Part shown: positions 11,211 through 21,126 of the stretch, one piece after another
Position numbering within the stretch: position 1 is the stretch's first letter
Layout of the letters: every line of letters starts with the position of its first letter
DNA from: Linepithema humile
Taxonomy: Eukaryota > Arthropoda > Insecta > Hymenoptera > Formicidae
Direction of reading: 5' to 3'
DNA length: 64,000 nucleotides
NCBI RefSeq assembly: GCF_040581485.1
Contig: NC_090131.1
Coordinates: 14,465,501 to 14,529,500 of the forward strand
Translations under genes and position numbers: made by a program
Notes under the pieces: model-generated
Seen by the model: the letters and a program-made list of their open reading frames with translations, nothing else
Database searches by the model: none
Told to the model about the DNA's origin: nothing

Positions 11211-12230
11211 GGTGAACAAGAAATTAAGAGTTCCTTCAGAGAAACCGTAAGTACATATTTAAGCAGGTGCTAGTCAATGGAAAATAGAGAGGAGCGGAAC
11301 TATAAGAGACCGGACATGTCATGTAAAAACGAACGATATTGTATCAATCTCAGAATTCCAAGAAATTTAGAAAATCACGCTTGTGTCGCAAAGAAAACGT
11401 GTCTCAAAAATAGATCAAAATAGTAAATATATCTAAGATAAATTCTAAAGAAAACAATTGCATGAACTGTCCGGCACTTGGCGGGAAACAAAGTCACGTG
11501 GTCCAGCCATAGCCATAAAATATATGCAGAATCGCAATCGATCAAGCAATAGAAATGAATACTGTGCAGTGACGAAGCGCGGCGCCAGTGTATGTAATTC
11601 TCCGGTGTAAACGGACTACTAGTGTACCTGCACCGGAACCATAAAACGCAGTGCGTGTAGTGGTATAAACTATATAGCATCCTGCGCGTGACGCGCGAAA
11701 TCATTTGCGAAAGAGAGAAATTATACAGAGAACTTAATAAAGAGAAACTATATCTTATTAATATAAGAACTATCAAAGAATTTAAATAAATTAAAAGATC
11801 AGTATGAACCGACTGTACTCATGTAAGTGATCACCCCCACCCATTAAGTAACGGCAAAATCGTAGTACGACTAGTCGGTTTGGGAGGGAGTATATGAGTG
11901 CAGGCGGTAAATACAAAAGATCAGAATATTGATTTGTCGTACAAAGCAATATTCACGTGTGCGAAATAAGGTAAAATAACAAAGAGTAATGTTTGGCAGG
12001 AAGCAGAGATATATATTCAGAGATGGAAGGGCAAGGAAGAAAAAAAGACGACCAAACTTCAAAAACAACAAAAGGTAAATTTATTTCCTAACTTATATTC
12101 GCACACAATAAATAAAAATTGTGGAGAAAGAGAACAAGAATATGGATCCATAAGTATGTGGTAATATGTCCAAGGACATATAACATGTACGCTGTTCGTA
12201 AGTCCAAACATTAATGAGAATATAATCTAC
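11211..12230 (+). other. Copia leader with possible short gag exon
   Basis: About 1 kb of leader without a long frame. An ATG at 12023 opens a 17-codon stretch that ends at a good donor (AAAG|GTAAAT, 12074/12075). An acceptor (ATTACAG, ending 12258) would join it in phase to the gag frame at 12259, giving a basic N-terminus. This splice is a prediction only. Confidence 0.4.
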
Positions 12231-13346
12231 ATGCTAATCATATTAACCGAAATTACAGAGACACAAGATGAAAACAAGGCCATACTAAACACAATGGTAA
12301 AACTACTAATACAACAAACCGAAGCAACTACAAAACTAGGCACATACGTGCAAAAAATGTATGAAGGGATGGAGACCCTCATAACATCAATAAAAGTACA
12401 AGAACAAATAGGAAAGGACCTAAAAAAAGTGACTGAGACCTGTCTAGCCGACGTCCGCACCCTTTCAGAGAAAGTAAGAGAAGTACCAACAAATACAGAG
12501 ATCTCAGAAATTATACACTCTACTGCTATCGAACCGAATAATACAGAGTGGTCAGAAATTCAAAATCAAACAAATAATACCGAGAATATTACTCATATGC
12601 AATCACTAAATGAAATGACTAAAACCTTTGCAAATTTAAATAAAACTTTAGAATGCAATATACAAAGAAAATTTAATATTAAAAGAGATTATAAACTAAC
12701 AACTAAAAGTAATCTAGATCTATGGTTAAATTCCTTAAATTCAGAATTAGCTGCGAACGATTTATTAGAAGTATTAAATAATAATAATAATGACAATTCA
12801 GAGAAAACAATGAAAGAAAAAAATATCATTAGAGACATTATAATAAATCGACTCGACTCTAAATACCATCAGAAAATCATAGAATTAAAAGACCCCAAAG
12901 ACATATTACTAAAAATTAAAGAAATTAAGAGACTAGAGACAAACATGACGCACGTTACTGTAAGACAAAAACTCTATAGCATTAAAAAGTCACAAAAAGA
13001 AAAAGCGGTCGATTTCTTCGATAGATTCGACAATATCATAAGAGAATACGAAATTTGCAATTCCGAAATAGAACTAACTGAAAAAGAAATAAGAGCTGCC
13101 TTCTACAATGCAGTGTCTGACTCCAGCCCGGAGCTGAGAACGGCATATATTGTAAAAGGCCAAACAGGTCCAGAAATGACCATTGAACAAATGAAGACTT
13201 GTCTCTTACAGATAGAAGCAACAAGACAAAATACAGAGGCCAGAGCAAATATGATTCAGAGGACGGAGCCACGAGCAGGAATCACATCAGAGCACAGGGG
13301 ACATAAAATGCTATCGTTGCAACAAAATAGGCCACTGGCAATCTGA
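12231..13346 (+). CDS. gag: Copia Gag
   Basis: This open frame encodes a 371-residue Gag-like protein with a helical, Gln/Thr-rich N-terminus and a retrotransposon gag core (LWLNSLNSELAANDLLEVL; VRQKLYSIKKSQKEKAVDFF). Copia Gag forms the virus-like particle around the RNA. The annotated start is the first in-frame ATG; translation may instead begin in a spliced leader exon at 12023. At its end the frame leaves the zinc knuckle: the CCHC motif (CYRCNKIGHWQSDC, about 13311-13352) lies in the next frame. A single extra base in the GGGG run near 13299 would explain this, because Copia normally has one gag-pol frame. Confidence 0.85.
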   Translation: MLIILTEITETQDENKAILNTMVKLLIQQTEATTKLGTYVQKMYEGMETLITSIKVQEQIGKDLKKVTETCLADVRTLSEKVREVPTNTEISEIIHSTAIEPNNTEWSEIQNQTNNTENITHMQSLNEMTKTFANLNKTLECNIQRKFNIKRDYKLTTKSNLDLWLNSLNSELAANDLLEVLNNNNNDNSEKTMKEKNIIRDIIINRLDSKYHQKIIELKDPKDILLKIKEIKRLETNMTHVTVRQKLYSIKKSQKEKAVDFFDRFDNIIREYEICNSEIELTEKEIRAAFYNAVSDSSPELRTAYIVKGQTGPEMTIEQMKTCLLQIEATRQNTEARANMIQRTEPRAGITSEHRGHKMLSLQQNRPLAI

Positions 13347-13353
13347 TTGTCCA

Positions 13354-14715
13354 TTGAAGACTTATGGTCTGTGGTTCTGCTATGTGTGCAATATGATCAC
13401 AGACCATAAGGGCGACAACTGCCCGAACAAAGTTCAAAGGTATGAACCTATTAAAAATAACTCAAATATCAACACATTAAACAGAAGCAAAGATAGCGGT
13501 AGAGGTAAATTCAGAGGTAGAGGAAATAAAGTTCAGAGTAGGTACCATCCTTATGACAAGAAAAACCAACCGAAAAACCCATCAGCTAAGATTGCAGGTA
13601 AGCATAACATCACAAAAAAAACTGACAAAAAGATTAGTTTTATAGCTGACTCAGGAGCAACAGAACATATAATAAGTAAAGGATTACTGCTCAAAAATTT
13701 TATTAAAACAATAGGAGAAGAAATTCGGAGTGCAAATAAAAACAAAAGAGCAAATATAAAAATAGATGGAAAAGGAAACTTACATTTAAAATCAAGCATA
13801 ACAAACGAAACGATTTTTCTATTCAACGTAATAGCAGCACTAGGAATATCAGATAACTTACTGTCACTAAGAAAATTCGCAGAAGCGGGTTATGGTATAT
13901 ATTTAAATAACACGGAAGTAAAAATCTTTAATAAAGAAAATGGGGAAGAATATATAACGGGAAATTACGTAAAACCGAACTGGATAATTGATTTTGAAGT
14001 AGATAATTCTGAAGATACAGAGAACAAAAGCAATAAGTACATAGTAACTGCAAATCTAGTTTCTCTAGAAGATTTCCTGTCACAACCTCAGACGGACCAA
14101 GGGAATTCAGAAAGTACAATAGACATACAGAGACCGCCTGAAGTTGGGAGAGAGAATGTACAGGAAATCACGGAAAACACAGAAACAAAGGAGAAAAATC
14201 AAACAGAGACTGGAATTTGGAGTGAGGAATTAAATAGGAAAATTTTGGATCTAAATAATGTTATACCAGAAACAGAGACAAATAAACTAATAAATAATGC
14301 AGAGAAACAAAATAATGAAAATATTAAATACAAACCATCTGAAGGAATGATTTGGCACCTGAGGCTGGGACACACGTCATTAGAATATATGAGACAAATG
14401 CAAAAGTACGAAGATAAGTTGAAAAAGATCAAATTTAACAGAGAAATATTAGACTGTGAAACGTGTGTTCTGGCTAAGATGGAGAATCTTCCTTTTAAAA
14501 ATCAGAGAAGTAGATCAGATAGACCACTACACACAATACATGTAGACACGATGGGCAAGATCTCACCGGCGTCATTCCCGGGAAAGAACAGATATATCAT
14601 AGTATTCATTGATGATTACACTAGGTATGCAAAAGCTTACAGTGTGAAACAAAAGAGTGAATCCGGCCAAGAAAGGTCTAGAAAGATATTTAACACACAT
14701 AAGAAATCTGTCTGA
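13354..14715 (+). CDS. pol: Copia Pol part 1: zinc region, protease, integrase N-terminus
   Basis: Continues from the zinc knuckle with a second Cys/His cluster (CYVCNMITDHKGDNC). The aspartic protease motif is ADSGATEH (near 13650). The GAG-pre-integrase HHCC zinc domain follows (WHLRLGHTS ... CETC, about 14350-14465), then the integrase core with its first Asp (IHVDTMGK). The frame runs off into an unrelated 20-residue tail near 14665; the true continuation is one base out of phase at 14657 onward. An extra A in a short A run (CAAGAAAGG) would explain it. Protease cuts the polyprotein and integrase inserts the cDNA. Confidence 0.85.
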   Translation: MKTYGLWFCYVCNMITDHKGDNCPNKVQRYEPIKNNSNINTLNRSKDSGRGKFRGRGNKVQSRYHPYDKKNQPKNPSAKIAGKHNITKKTDKKISFIADSGATEHIISKGLLLKNFIKTIGEEIRSANKNKRANIKIDGKGNLHLKSSITNETIFLFNVIAALGISDNLLSLRKFAEAGYGIYLNNTEVKIFNKENGEEYITGNYVKPNWIIDFEVDNSEDTENKSNKYIVTANLVSLEDFLSQPQTDQGNSESTIDIQRPPEVGRENVQEITENTETKEKNQTETGIWSEELNRKILDLNNVIPETETNKLINNAEKQNNENIKYKPSEGMIWHLRLGHTSLEYMRQMQKYEDKLKKIKFNREILDCETCVLAKMENLPFKNQRSRSDRPLHTIHVDTMGKISPASFPGKNRYIIVFIDDYTRYAKAYSVKQKSESGQERSRKIFNTHKKSV

Positions 14716-16327
14716 AAAGAATGAAAGAGTATGTTTTATCAGAGCAGACAACGGTACAGAGTTTACAGGAGGAGAATTTGCAGAAATAATAAAAAAAGAA
14801 GGAATCAGTGGTGATTTTTCACCACCATATACTCCAGAGTTGAATGGCACAGCAGAGAGATTTAATAAAACAATTCAGAAAAAAATCAGAGCCCTCATGA
14901 TTGACTCAGGACTACCATCAACAATGTGGATTTTTGCAACCGAAGCGGCAGTACATATCTACAACCGGACACCACATAAAGGTATTGAATTCAAAACACC
15001 TTTGTCAAAAATTAATCCCAAGGTGAAAAGCCACGTAGAAGAACTGAGAAGATTTGGATGTCAGGCGTACATAAAAATTCCAGTCCCAGAAAATAAATTT
15101 TCAGAGAGAGCAATAAAAGCTATTCTGGTGGGATATACGCCAACAGGTTACTTGCTGTGGCATCCACAGACACAAAGATTCTTAAATTCTAGGCATGTAA
15201 AGTGCAACGAAAAATTAGTCTACAAGAACGTGGCTAAAATAGCTGAATCAACTGAAATAGAAATTGAAGAATCTAGAGAGGAAACTGCGGAGGAACAAGA
15301 TAAAATAACAGAGAGACGAGAGGATCACTCAGTTGATTCAGAAACAAAACAAATAGATGAACTAGAAAACACGACAAAAAGGAGAGGCAGACCCCCAAAG
15401 AGGAAAGCCAACCAAGAAAAGGAAAAGGAATCGAAAACTAGAAAATTGCCAGATAGGAAAACAAAAGGCAATCCTCAGAGAGAGCCGGATTTTGTTTATA
15501 GAATTCAGAGTATTGAGACAGAGGAAATTGATAAGCGGACTGAAGATGAAATAGTACATGCAAATTTAGCCAGTGTCAACAGAGACCCAACAAATTACAG
15601 AGAAGCGATGGAATCGCCAAACAGAGAACAATGGATAAGAGCGATAAGAGAAGAGCTAAATTCAATGACAGAAAATAAAGTTTGGGAAATTGTAAATAGA
15701 CCAAGAAAATCTGCTAATTGTAAGAAAACAAACATCATTGATTCCAAGTGGGTGTTTAAGAAGAAAAATGAAGAAAATAGTCAAGAAAAATTTAAAGCCA
15801 GACTTGTAATTAGAGGTTTCAAAGACAAAAATGAGTACGAGATATGTGAAACCTATGCACCAGTTTCGCGCCTGTCAGTTATTAGATCAGCACTGGCCAT
15901 TATAAATAAATATGACTTGGAAGCAATACAACTGGATGTGAAAACTGCATTTCTCAATGGTATGTTGGATGACAACATATTTATGGAAATTCCAGAAGGA
16001 ATCGAAGTCAATGATAGTACCAAAAGAAATAAAGTGTGCAGACTAAAGAAAACGTTGTATGAATTAAAGATCAGTCCGAAGAAATGGAATCAGAGGTTTA
16101 CAGAGGAGGCTTTGAAACTGGGACTAGAGAAAGATATAAATGATCCATGTCTATTCACTTGGAGGAAAAATGGAGAAGTTGTATTGCTAGTATTGTATGT
16201 TGACGACATCATACTAGCAAGTAATAACACAGAGAAAATGAAACAAATCAAGACTAGTTTATGTAACACATTCCGAATGAAAGATCTAGGAGAACCTAAA
16301 TTATATCTAGGAAATCCAGAGAAATAG
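14657..16327 (+). CDS. pol: Copia Pol part 2: integrase catalytic core and reverse transcriptase
   Basis: Begins in the integrase core and carries the second Asp (RADNGTEF, about 14745) and the catalytic Glu (GTAERFNK, about 14850), so the DDE set is complete across the frameshift. A Lys/Arg/Glu-rich linker (KRRGRPPKRK) follows, resembling an AT-hook or nuclear signal. The reverse transcriptase contains WVFKKK, QLDVKTAFLNG and the catalytic LYVDDI (about 16195-16212). It ends at a TAG near 16325 inside the conserved LYLG motif, where an extra A (GGAAATCC) shifts the frame. The remainder continues at 16341. Confidence 0.88.
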   Translation: MNPAKKGLERYLTHIRNLSEKNERVCFIRADNGTEFTGGEFAEIIKKEGISGDFSPPYTPELNGTAERFNKTIQKKIRALMIDSGLPSTMWIFATEAAVHIYNRTPHKGIEFKTPLSKINPKVKSHVEELRRFGCQAYIKIPVPENKFSERAIKAILVGYTPTGYLLWHPQTQRFLNSRHVKCNEKLVYKNVAKIAESTEIEIEESREETAEEQDKITERREDHSVDSETKQIDELENTTKRRGRPPKRKANQEKEKESKTRKLPDRKTKGNPQREPDFVYRIQSIETEEIDKRTEDEIVHANLASVNRDPTNYREAMESPNREQWIRAIREELNSMTENKVWEIVNRPRKSANCKKTNIIDSKWVFKKKNEENSQEKFKARLVIRGFKDKNEYEICETYAPVSRLSVIRSALAIINKYDLEAIQLDVKTAFLNGMLDDNIFMEIPEGIEVNDSTKRNKVCRLKKTLYELKISPKKWNQRFTEEALKLGLEKDINDPCLFTWRKNGEVVLLVLYVDDIILASNNTEKMKQIKTSLCNTFRMKDLGEPKLYLGNPEK

Positions 16328-16340
16328 AGAAACAAGAGTT

Positions 16341-17228
16341 ATGACACTGAGTCAATCGGAGTTTACAGAAAATATACTAGAAAGGTTTCAAATGAAAGAG
16401 AGCAAAGCTCAGAATACACCAATGGTGACACGACAGATGAAAAATAAAGAAAATAAAAATCCAGAAAGACTGAAAGAGAGCTTTACAACTCCTAGTAAAG
16501 CACCTTATCGAGAAGCTATTGGATGCCTGCTTTACTTAGCCAGAGCTACGAGACCAGACATAGCTTTTGCAGTAAATTATTTATCCAGAAGACAAAAAGA
16601 TCCCAAGGAAAGTGATTGGAAAGACGTCAAAAGGATCTTTCGCTATTTAAGAGGAACCACAGAGATGGGACTAACGTTCAGAGCAAAAGAAGAACAATTA
16701 GAAGCTTACGCAGATGCAAGCTTCAAGGATTGTGAGGATTCAACATCAACTGGAGGATACATAATAAAACTCTATGGAAATGCCGTATCATGGAGAAGTT
16801 ACAAACAGTCCCACATAAGTCTATCTACCTGTCAGGCGGAATATCTCGCCATGAGTGAAGCTTGTCAAGAAATAGTATCCTTGGACAAGGCCATAAGAGA
16901 CATTACTGGGAAAACCTTTTACCCAGTGACAATCTGGTGCGATAACAAATCAACTGGAGCAAGCACTCAAATGGATGGATCACACAGGTTAAAAAATTTT
17001 GATGACGAACTTTCAAAGATTCAGAGAAAACTCGAAGAAAGAGAATTAACAGGAAACAAAAGACATATAGCAGAAACACATGGAGATTATATAAAGAGCT
17101 GTGTGTTGAACAATCAAGTTAGGGTAAGGTGGATTAATACAAATGAGAATCCAGCTGATATTCTGACAAAACCTCTACCGGCTCCATTACATACTTATTT
17201 CAGAGAAAAATTATTAAATATATTATGA
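16341..17228 (+). CDS. pol: Copia Pol part 3: RT C-terminus and RNase H
   Basis: Continues the reverse transcriptase thumb (YREAIGCLLYLARATRPDIA) and the RNase H domain: YADASFKD (first Asp), the Glu of CQAEYLAMSEAC, and WCDNKSTGA. It ends with the Copia signature ENPADILTKPLP. It stops at 17226-17228, about 95 bp before the 3' LTR, the usual position. RNase H removes the RNA strand during cDNA synthesis. Confidence 0.9.
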   Translation: MTLSQSEFTENILERFQMKESKAQNTPMVTRQMKNKENKNPERLKESFTTPSKAPYREAIGCLLYLARATRPDIAFAVNYLSRRQKDPKESDWKDVKRIFRYLRGTTEMGLTFRAKEEQLEAYADASFKDCEDSTSTGGYIIKLYGNAVSWRSYKQSHISLSTCQAEYLAMSEACQEIVSLDKAIRDITGKTFYPVTIWCDNKSTGASTQMDGSHRLKNFDDELSKIQRKLEERELTGNKRHIAETHGDYIKSCVLNNQVRVRWINTNENPADILTKPLPAPLHTYFREKLLNIL

Positions 17229-17308
17229 GTTACATTAAGTTCAGAGTCGTAGAATTTGTGTTATTTGTTTCAGACTCCCTTGAGCTAGAAACCGAGGAGC
17301 CAAGACCA

Positions 17309-17321
17309 GAAGAGGAGGGAG
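17309..17321 (+). promoter_or_regulatory. Copia polypurine tract
   Basis: GAAGAGGAGGGAG lies immediately before the 3' LTR and fits the plus-strand primer site of LTR retrotransposons. Confidence 0.75.
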
Positions 17322-17681
17322 TGTTAGAGTGAAGACATCTTCTGGCCTTTAGAAGAGAGAGAGAGATGACGTGTGGTTTCCCTCTTCTCTCTCTTACACT
17401 ATTAAGAGTTTTTCTTTTGTTTTTGGTTTTTATATATACAGCGTAGCTGCGCCACGTTTTGTTACTTACTTACGTTAAGACCTTCGTTGATGTCACATCT
17501 AACTTTTAGTGTTATAGTATATAGAGTATTACCTGGTGGTGTTAAACATTAGAGATAAGATACAAAATTCAGAATTAAATAACAAAGAGTGCGCAGTGCG
17601 AGAGATATATTTGTACTGGCGCAGGAGGTCGGTTGTGTTCTGACTAAGGCTGTCCTTCGTTCAACCTCGCGCATTCTGCCA
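17322..17681 (+). repeat. Copia 3' LTR
   Basis: 360-bp repeat, one base different from 10831-11190. CTCAG target duplication follows directly. Confidence 0.95.
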
Positions 17682-20093
17682 CTCAGAATAATGACTCGGC
17701 AGTTTTGAACCCACTGTTGCATTATCGAACACTACAACATTTGCCGCACGTAAGCGGATACACCGAAGGATACTCGGGAACTATGCAATCCCCCCAAAGA
17801 ACATGCTCAGCAATATGGACTGCTACTGGAGCAGGAATATCTTCGTCAAAATGCAACAGCAATAGCTCGCAATATCAGGAACAGCAGCATAATAGACCCC
17901 TAACGAGTTTTCATTTACTCAAAGAGATTTTCACTATGAAGCAAATGCCGCACAACGTGAGCCTTCTGCTCATTGGAATGCAATCATTCGGTACATGAAA
18001 ATTTTGTTTAATTTAATGAAAAATATTCTGCCCATTTTACCCTTTCATCAATCTTTATAAAGGAAGATTAGAAAAAGTACAATACATCTTATATAAGTTA
18101 AGTTCAGTTGGGAATAGTAGACGTATCCCCATATATATACTAGTGTTTTACCAATTTTACTTTTCTAACTTAATATACGCCGTTTTTTACATGTAGAAAA
18201 CATTTTTACACAATAATAATGAGCTTTTATATCAAGAATTGTGCGGCAAAATTATTATGTCTTATGGCTACGTCACATGTTACTTCTTGTCTTGGGCTCA
18301 AGCCCTAAAAGAAATGCAATAGTACATAGATTGAACAGTAATGTAAATATTCTTCTATCTTGTAGATAAATAGTAGTTATTTCTAACATATGTAAAGAAA
18401 TGTATTGTTTGTTTCAGGGAATTGGACACCATCAAGAAAAGGCTCGAAGACATGCCGACAAAACAAGATTTCAAGTAATTATCTTTTTTTTAAGCTATTC
18501 CTTGACAGTTTGAAAATATCTAAAAAAAGAAAATCTAGTGACATATTGCAGTCGGAATTTATATTTTTTAAATTGATTACGTCTTGTACGTATGAGAGAA
18601 AGAAATTGATAATAAATGTAAAATAAATAGTAAATAAATATTACATAAACAAATAAATAATTTTCAAATAAATTCGTAAATTTATTAAAAATTAATAATA
18701 AATAATAATAAAAATAAAAAATAATAAATATATTTAAAAAATATGAAGTAAACGTTAATTGAACGTTTTTCAAATTAACTTCAAAATGATAGTAATAACT
18801 GTAAAATCAATATAATGAATATGACATCAATGTAAAATAAACATTAAATTAACACGTTGTACATGAAAAATAAGTACAAAATAAAATTCATATAAATATT
18901 AAATAAATAACTTTCAATTTATATATACAAATAAAAACTATATATGTCAAATAACACAGAAAAATCTGCAATATGTCCTATTACATCATACTGTGTGTTT
19001 CAGAGTTCTGGACCAAAAATTGATCAAGCTATTGAAATCGAGATCCGCTAAAATGCCGACGAAACCCGATTGCCTTCCTTTGGAGTCTGTCGAGCAGGTG
19101 GAACTTTTCGAAAATATCGAAGAGGAGCATAATGATCAAGTCGTAAGTCTTATAGCATAATACATTATATACCTATATAATATAATTACATATACATATA
19201 ATATAATATATAATATAATGTATACACGATGACATGAATATAATGAAGCATTTGTTCCCTTCCTATACATTTTTTCGAGTGGAATTTCAGTCTGTATGTA
19301 AGCGCAATAATTGAGGAACTTTAATTTTAATGAAAATTACATTATGAACTAACTACACTCTGATTGCAGTGATATTACTCATATAGTTATAGAGAAGAAA
19401 GTGAACTCCAATATCGAATGAAAAATCATTATAACTAGAGTAAAATTTGTTAGTTTGCAGATAAATTTTAACTTCAATAAAATTTACTTGCATTTCGTGT
19501 TAATAGAGTGATAAGATTTTATGAACAGAATAATATTTTTCATGTATAATGAGATTTCTTTATTTATGTCGTCATAGTGTAGAAAATAATTACAGTACTA
19601 TTAACATATTTACATTTTTATGTGCAAATATGTTTTAGGTCGCTTATCTCAAGTTTTTGGGAGGTCAAACAGTTGACGAAAGCGTCAAATTTTGCATGAA
19701 GCAGATAATCACAGACAAGGCTTTAAGCAATTATTCTTTGTGGGGAGAGAAGGATGAAAACGTTGCATTATACAACAAAAAATTGTTATCAACAGTATAC
19801 GGTAAGTTTTTTTATTTATATTACTATAATTTAAGGTGGAATTAAAAGAATAAAAAGTTCAAAACATTATGTATACGATAATCACGACACTAATGCTAAC
19901 TCTTAGTAATATTAATATTTAATGTTCGATATAATCAAGGTACAAAATTATTAGTCGCTTTTATATTACTACGTAAGTTCTCGTGCTTGTCAAATTTTAT
20001 TTTTTAATCCGAACCGATCAAAAAGGTAGGAAACAGTAACATGGATATTCAACTTCGCATTTTTTCTTATTGGTTTCAATAGATGATATAATT

Positions 20094-20519
20094 CAGGGCT
20101 CGAAATTATTTCATCTTTTCGGCCGATTCTAGTGGTATACGCCTCCTTTCCTCTTCTTACCGCGCGCGCGGCAGCCACTAGGGCCAGCGCTGCCGAGCGT
20201 TAAGAGCGGCGCTATCCGATAAATGTTATGTTCTTCTCCCTTAATCATTAAAAGTAAAAAAAAAGTTATTAAAAATATTTTTTTCACTTTTAAATTTATT
20301 ATGTGAAAATATTTTAATAGATTTCCACGTCACCCATAAGGTACTATTGCTATAGAAAAAAAAAATATTTTTAATAAATTTTTTTAACATTAATCGGATA
20401 GCGCCGCTCCTAACGCTCGGCGACACTGGCCCTAGCGGCTGCCGCGCGCGCGGTAAAGAGAGGAAAGGAGGCGTATACCACGAGAATCGGTCGAAAAGAT
20501 GAAATAATTCCGAGCCCTG
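20094..20519. mobile_element. hAT-type MITE with 8-bp target duplication
   Basis: Terminal inverted repeats begin CAGGGCTCG and end CGAGCCCTG, with arms of about 130 bp that include a GC-rich CGCGCGCG block. ATATAATT flanks the element on both sides (20086-20093 and 20520-20527), an 8-bp duplication that marks hAT insertion. The interior is AT-rich and non-coding. It lies in the last intron of the DUF4806 gene. A relative with CAGTGCTCGG ends is at 35449-36169. Confidence 0.93.
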
Positions 20520-20816
20520 ATATAATTAATCAATATACATTTGAATTTACATTTTTGTTAGTTATATTTATAGAGGCGGTAGCAAGCAGCCCATACTTCG
20601 CGAAACCGGATAAAAAGATATTTTTCGAGGCCGTAAAAGAAGCAATACGTTTCACCAAACAACGTCTCAGAAATGCACAAAAAAGAGTTCCTGGGGAAAA
20701 AGGTCGTCGCACAAAAAGGCACGAGGAGGCCGATGCTATATTTGGCGAAAATGAAACTGAAAATGAAAATTAATAAATATTTTTAAACATATATAGTATA
20801 GTATATAGTCCGATGC

Positions 20817-21126
20817 TTCTCGGGAAATAGAGCCGTGCGCCGCCACGCCACTTCGCCGCCGCCGATGGAATTAAACGCGCCGCCGCCGCCGATAGTCATG
20901 CGATGGCGCGCCGCGCGACGCGTGATTCTCATAGATGCGTATCTGTTATGGCCAGTGATCAGTGATAGGTTTTTGTTTCTATCATTCGAGGTATGCAAAC
21001 TAATGTTAAAAAATTTTTAGTTATTTTGTCATGTTTCTTTTTATTGGCACATGAGAAAAATTATCTTTATGCTTTAAGCTATTGCATGTTGCATTCTTTG
21101 CTATTAATATCGGACTGTGTATTATA
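20817..21126 (+). promoter_or_regulatory. GC-rich island and leader upstream of BED-hAT transposase
   Basis: A CG-rich block (about 20830-20940, with repeated CGCCGCCGCCGAT) stands out from the AT-rich surroundings and precedes the BED-hAT start codon. GAGCCGTGCGCCG at 20830-20842 recurs in inverted orientation at 28484-28496 inside another CG-rich block. The two may be the subterminal ends of one hAT element. This is suggestive only: the bases outside the 13-mer do not align well and no target duplication was found. Confidence 0.4.

Larger units (their letters stand above)
10831..17681 (+). mobile_element. Copia LTR retrotransposon, young
   Basis: Two 360-bp LTRs (10831-11190 and 17322-17681) begin TGTTAG and end GCCA. 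They flank gag, protease, integrase, reverse transcriptase and RNase H in Copia order. The target duplication is CTCAG on both sides (10826-10830 and 17682-17686). By eye the LTRs differ at one base (AAAAG versus AAGAG near the start), so insertion is recent. It sits inside exon 3 of the DUF4806 gene of CACTA copy 1. Three apparent +1 frameshifts interrupt the polyprotein. Confidence 0.96.
9609..20773 (+). pseudogene. DUF4806-domain gene of CACTA copy 1, split by Copia
   Basis: Seven exons can be joined with good GT/AG borders and matching phase: 9609-9744, 9982-10334, 10766-10830 plus 17682-17990 (one exon cut by Copia), 18418-18474, 19004-19142, 19639-19801 and 20574-20773. Exon 2 opens with a basic region (NPRRPARIVRKPKRY). 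Exons 6-7 encode the DUF4806 module (VAYLKFLGGQTVDESVKFCM ... EAVASSPYFAKPDKKIFFEA) and end in an acidic tail. The copy on the minus strand (55330-57787) has homologous exons, and its third exon is also 163 nt. DUF4806 has no established function. Here the gene follows the transposase in the same orientation, so it is probably the transposon's accessory protein. Damage: the Copia insertion and two apparent single-C insertions in exon 3 (C run near 17788-17793 and near 17895-17898). The start exon was not found. Confidence 0.75.

Noticed and set aside
11375..12071. Minus-strand frames in the Copia leader
   Set aside because: Antisense to the leader, low complexity, no homology pattern.
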